From DASSFZ01 sp036514635 (GTDB taxonomy: Bacteria > Chloroflexota > Anaerolineae > Fen-1058): a stretch of 7,297 nucleotides of DNA. The position numbers were made by a program, and so were the translations under genes. The notes under the pieces are model-generated. The model did not search any database, had not been told where the DNA came from, and saw only the letters and a list, made by a program, of their open reading frames with translations. The stretch is from NCBI GenBank assembly GCA_036514635.1, contig DATBWU010000116.1:1-7297 (forward strand), in the 5' to 3' direction. Each line of letters begins with the position of its first letter. Position 1 is the first letter of the stretch. Positions 5,770 through 7,297 of the stretch are shown here, piece after piece.

Positions 5770-7059
5770 TCAGTCGATGTCTGCCGAGACGTGCAGCAGA
5801 AGCCCGACCATGACGAAACTGATCAGCATCGAACTGCCGCCATACGACACAAAGGGCAGCGTGATGCCGGCGAGCGGGATCAGGTTGATGTTGCCGGCCA
5901 TGATGATCCACGCCTGCACGCCGATCAGCGTCGCCAGCCCGGCGGCCAGCAGTGCACCGAACACCGTGCGCGATCGGGCCGCGGCGCGCAGCCCGCGCAG
6001 CGTGAGCAAAGTGTAGCACAGCACCAGGCCGACGCTTCCGAGCAGACCGAATTCTTCGCCGATCACGGCCAGCGGCATGTCGGTGTGCGCAGCGGGCACG
6101 ACCGGATCGCCCAGGCCCAACCCGGCCCCGATCAGCCCGCCCGAGCCGATGCCGATCAGCGACTGCACCACCTGGTACGATTCCAGCTCGGCGTGCGCCC
6201 ACGGATCGAGCCACGTGTTGACCCGCTCGTGGACGCGCCCCACCAGAATGTACCCGATGAACACGCCGACGACGAGCAGCGCCGCGCCGATCGCCAGGTA
6301 GTGCCATCGGCCGCTGGCGAGATAGAGCATGACGAGAAAAGCCAGAAACAGCAGCACGGCCGCCCCCAGGTCTTGCTGGAGCAGCAACATCGCCATCGCC
6401 ACGCCCCACATCGCCAGCATCGGCGCGAGGTACGCCAGGTTCATCGATCCGGGCGGCACGCGCATCACCAACTGGAGATCGCGCTTCTCCGCCAGGTACG
6501 ACGCCAGAAACACGACCATCAGCAGCTTGACGATCTCCGAGGGCTGAAAAAACACGCCGCCGAAGCCCAGCCACAGTTCCTGCCCGCGCCCTGATGGGTT
6601 GACGCCGAAAAGGAACGTCGCCGCCAGCAGGGCCAGTCCGCCGATGAGCCAGGTGTAGCGATAGCGCCGCAGCCAGCGCAACTCGCGCGGCGCGGCGGCC
6701 ACGGCCAGCATCGCCGCCGCGCCGACGAACATCCAGATCGTTTGCCGTGGAAAATCGGTCTGCGACAGGCGCGCCACTTCCAGCAGCCCCCAGCCGGTCA
6801 GCAGCCCGACGATGGGCAGCAGCATTGGATCGCGTCCGGGCAGAAAGCGGTTGAGGATGATGTGCGCCGCCGCGAAGACCATGATCCACGCGAATGCCCC
6901 AACCCCGTACAGCACCGGCCTGATCGACAAGGGATTGGCGATGCCCAGTTGCACGAAACCCGCCAGCGTGAAGGCCCCGGCCAGAATCAGCAGAGCCTGC
7001 TCGCGTGTGCGCGGTCTGGTCAGGGGAAAGAGGGCTTTGAAGGACAGTGTGTCTTGCAT
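5770..7059 (-). CDS. rodA: SEDS-family peptidoglycan glycosyltransferase (RodA/FtsW)
   Basis: Polytopic membrane enzyme of 429 residues that polymerises lipid II into glycan strands, working with a class B PBP. Family signatures are intact: FFQPSEIVKLLMVVFLASYL (170-189), LLLQQDLGAAVL (225-236), a W-DPW...SYQVVQSLIGIGSGG block (283-308), PAAHTDMPLAVIGEEFG (322-338), and GNINLIPLAGITLPF then SYGGSS (389-410). D327 in HTD corresponds to the essential aspartate of RodA. Roughly ten hydrophobic spans are visible, and the N-terminal segments are long, as in actinobacterial-type RodA/FtsW. The start is uncertain. A GTG at 7116 would add 19 poorly conserved residues and begins inside a repeat remnant, so I prefer ATG 7059, though neither has a clear ribosome site. 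It heads the minus-strand operon with the V4R-like gene and the PBP homologue; the RodA-then-PbpA order resembles actinobacterial loci. An FtsW (division) role cannot be excluded, so the symbol is tentative. Confidence 0.9.
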   Translation of the reverse strand: MQDTLSFKALFPLTRPRTREQALLILAGAFTLAGFVQLGIANPLSIRPVLYGVGAFAWIMVFAAAHIILNRFLPGRDPMLLPIVGLLTGWGLLEVARLSQTDFPRQTIWMFVGAAAMLAVAAAPRELRWLRRYRYTWLIGGLALLAATFLFGVNPSGRGQELWLGFGGVFFQPSEIVKLLMVVFLASYLAEKRDLQLVMRVPPGSMNLAYLAPMLAMWGVAMAMLLLQQDLGAAVLLFLAFLVMLYLASGRWHYLAIGAALLVVGVFIGYILVGRVHERVNTWLDPWAHAELESYQVVQSLIGIGSGGLIGAGLGLGDPVVPAAHTDMPLAVIGEEFGLLGSVGLVLCYTLLTLRGLRAAARSRTVFGALLAAGLATLIGVQAWIIMAGNINLIPLAGITLPFVSYGGSSMLISFVMVGLLLHVSADID

Positions 7060-7083
7060 GGGTACGTAAGACGTGACGAGTAA

Positions 7084-7099
7084 AAAGGTGGCTACCTTT
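7084..7099 (-). other. Short hairpin with T-run just upstream of the SEDS gene
   Basis: AAAGGT and ACCTTT form a 6-bp stem around a 4-nt loop. On the minus strand, further T residues follow (7083-7082), 22 nt before ATG 7059. This looks like a weak terminator or leader hairpin in front of the SEDS gene. If the GTG at 7116 were the true start, it would instead be inside the coding region. No convincing promoter could be assigned in 7060-7160. Confidence 0.3.
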
Positions 7100-7114
7100 A
7101 CGTTTTGCGACCCC

Positions 7115-7152
7115 ACTGCAAAAAGCCGGATTTAACCGCAAAGGACGCGAAG
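7115..7152 (+). repeat. Truncated left end of the structured repeat family, copy D
   Basis: The stretch runs ACTGCAAAAAGCC, then GGATTTAACCGC, then AAAGGACGCGAAG. It parallels the left part of copy A (ACTG...GAAAAGCC...GATTTACCACCAAGAC). The GC hairpin, box 2 and tandem units do not follow. Instead, after about 7157, a different inverted-repeat element begins. This looks like a copy broken by deletion or insertion. Confidence 0.5.
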
Positions 7153-7166
7153 TTTTCTAAGAGAGC

Positions 7167-7295
7167 GTCTTAAAAGTCCATTTCGCCGTCATTCTGAGGC
7201 GCGAAGCGCCGAAGAATCTCCATGTTTGCGCCGAAAAACGAGATTCTTCGCTCGCTGCGCTCGCTCAGAATGACATCACCAGAGAGTTTTAAGAC
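7167..7295. repeat. Inverted-repeat element of the 'GTCATTCTGAG' type
   Basis: Nested perfect inverted pairs define it: GTCTTAAAA (7167-7175) with TTTTAAGAC (7287-7295), GTCATTCTGAG (7188-7198) with CTCAGAATGAC (7264-7274), and CGAAGAATCTC (7210-7220) with GAGATTCTTCG (7240-7250). A small GGCGC-GAA-GCGCC hairpin lies in the left arm (7198-7210), and a CGCTCGCTGCGCTCGCT run in the right arm (7249-7265). There is no coding capacity. Sequences of this kind are widespread dispersed repeats in several bacterial phyla. The window ends two bases past the right terminal repeat, so any target-site duplication is not visible. Confidence 0.75.
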
Positions 7296-7297
7296 AC

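Noticed and set aside
7060..7116. GTG start of the SEDS gene at 7116
   Set aside because: The added 19 residues begin inside a repeat remnant and span the small hairpin at 7084-7099, with no ribosome site. ATG 7059 is preferred, but it is not certain.
5750..7141. A 463-residue minus-strand frame overlapping the SEDS gene
   Set aside because: It is a shifted frame of the SEDS gene. Its product is rich in Arg, Ala and Gly with no recognisable domain, while the alternative frame carries every SEDS signature.

Overview
The window is GC-rich bacterial DNA carrying five complete protein genes, two clusters of structured dispersed repeats and one divergent promoter region. The gene content suggests a member of the Chloroflexota, probably near Anaerolineae: a DUF2270 membrane protein with a DUF2179-like tail, a V4R-like small protein, a SEDS/PBP pair, and dispersed repeats of the 'accgcagagacgc' and 'gtcattctgag' kinds. 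The taxonomic call is an inference from these families, not a proof.

Layout. At the left, a DUF2270-DUF2179 membrane protein (62-1147, minus) is transcribed away from a long metal-dependent amidohydrolase (1288-3258, plus). The 140-bp gap between them holds two back-to-back promoters. The amidohydrolase resembles MTA/SAH deaminases, but about 190 extra residues at its C-terminus look like a CYTH (triphosphate-tunnel) domain. From 3259 to 3607 there is no gene. This stretch holds two adjacent inverted-repeat elements and a plus-strand intrinsic terminator that runs into the end of the next gene.

From 7059 down to 3608 the minus strand carries what looks like one cell-wall operon: a SEDS glycosyltransferase (RodA/FtsW family), then a V4R-like soluble protein, then a class B penicillin-binding protein homologue. 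The SEDS protein keeps its signature residues. The PBP has lost all three transpeptidase motifs (SxxK, SxN and KTG) and reads as a pseudoenzyme. It may serve as the structural or activating partner of the SEDS polymerase rather than as a crosslinker.

Three copies of one structured repeat family (3280-3408, 3411-3563 and 5651-5739) and one truncated copy (7115-7152) lie in the gaps. Their sequences differ, but the copies keep the same plan: a long stem, a GC-rich side hairpin, and three tandem 8-11 nt units. Compensatory changes preserve the base pairing. A fourth, unrelated inverted-repeat element (7167-7295) lies next to the truncated copy at the right edge. The most notable points are the probable dead PBP beside an intact SEDS protein, the amidohydrolase-CYTH fusion, and the covarying repeat family.
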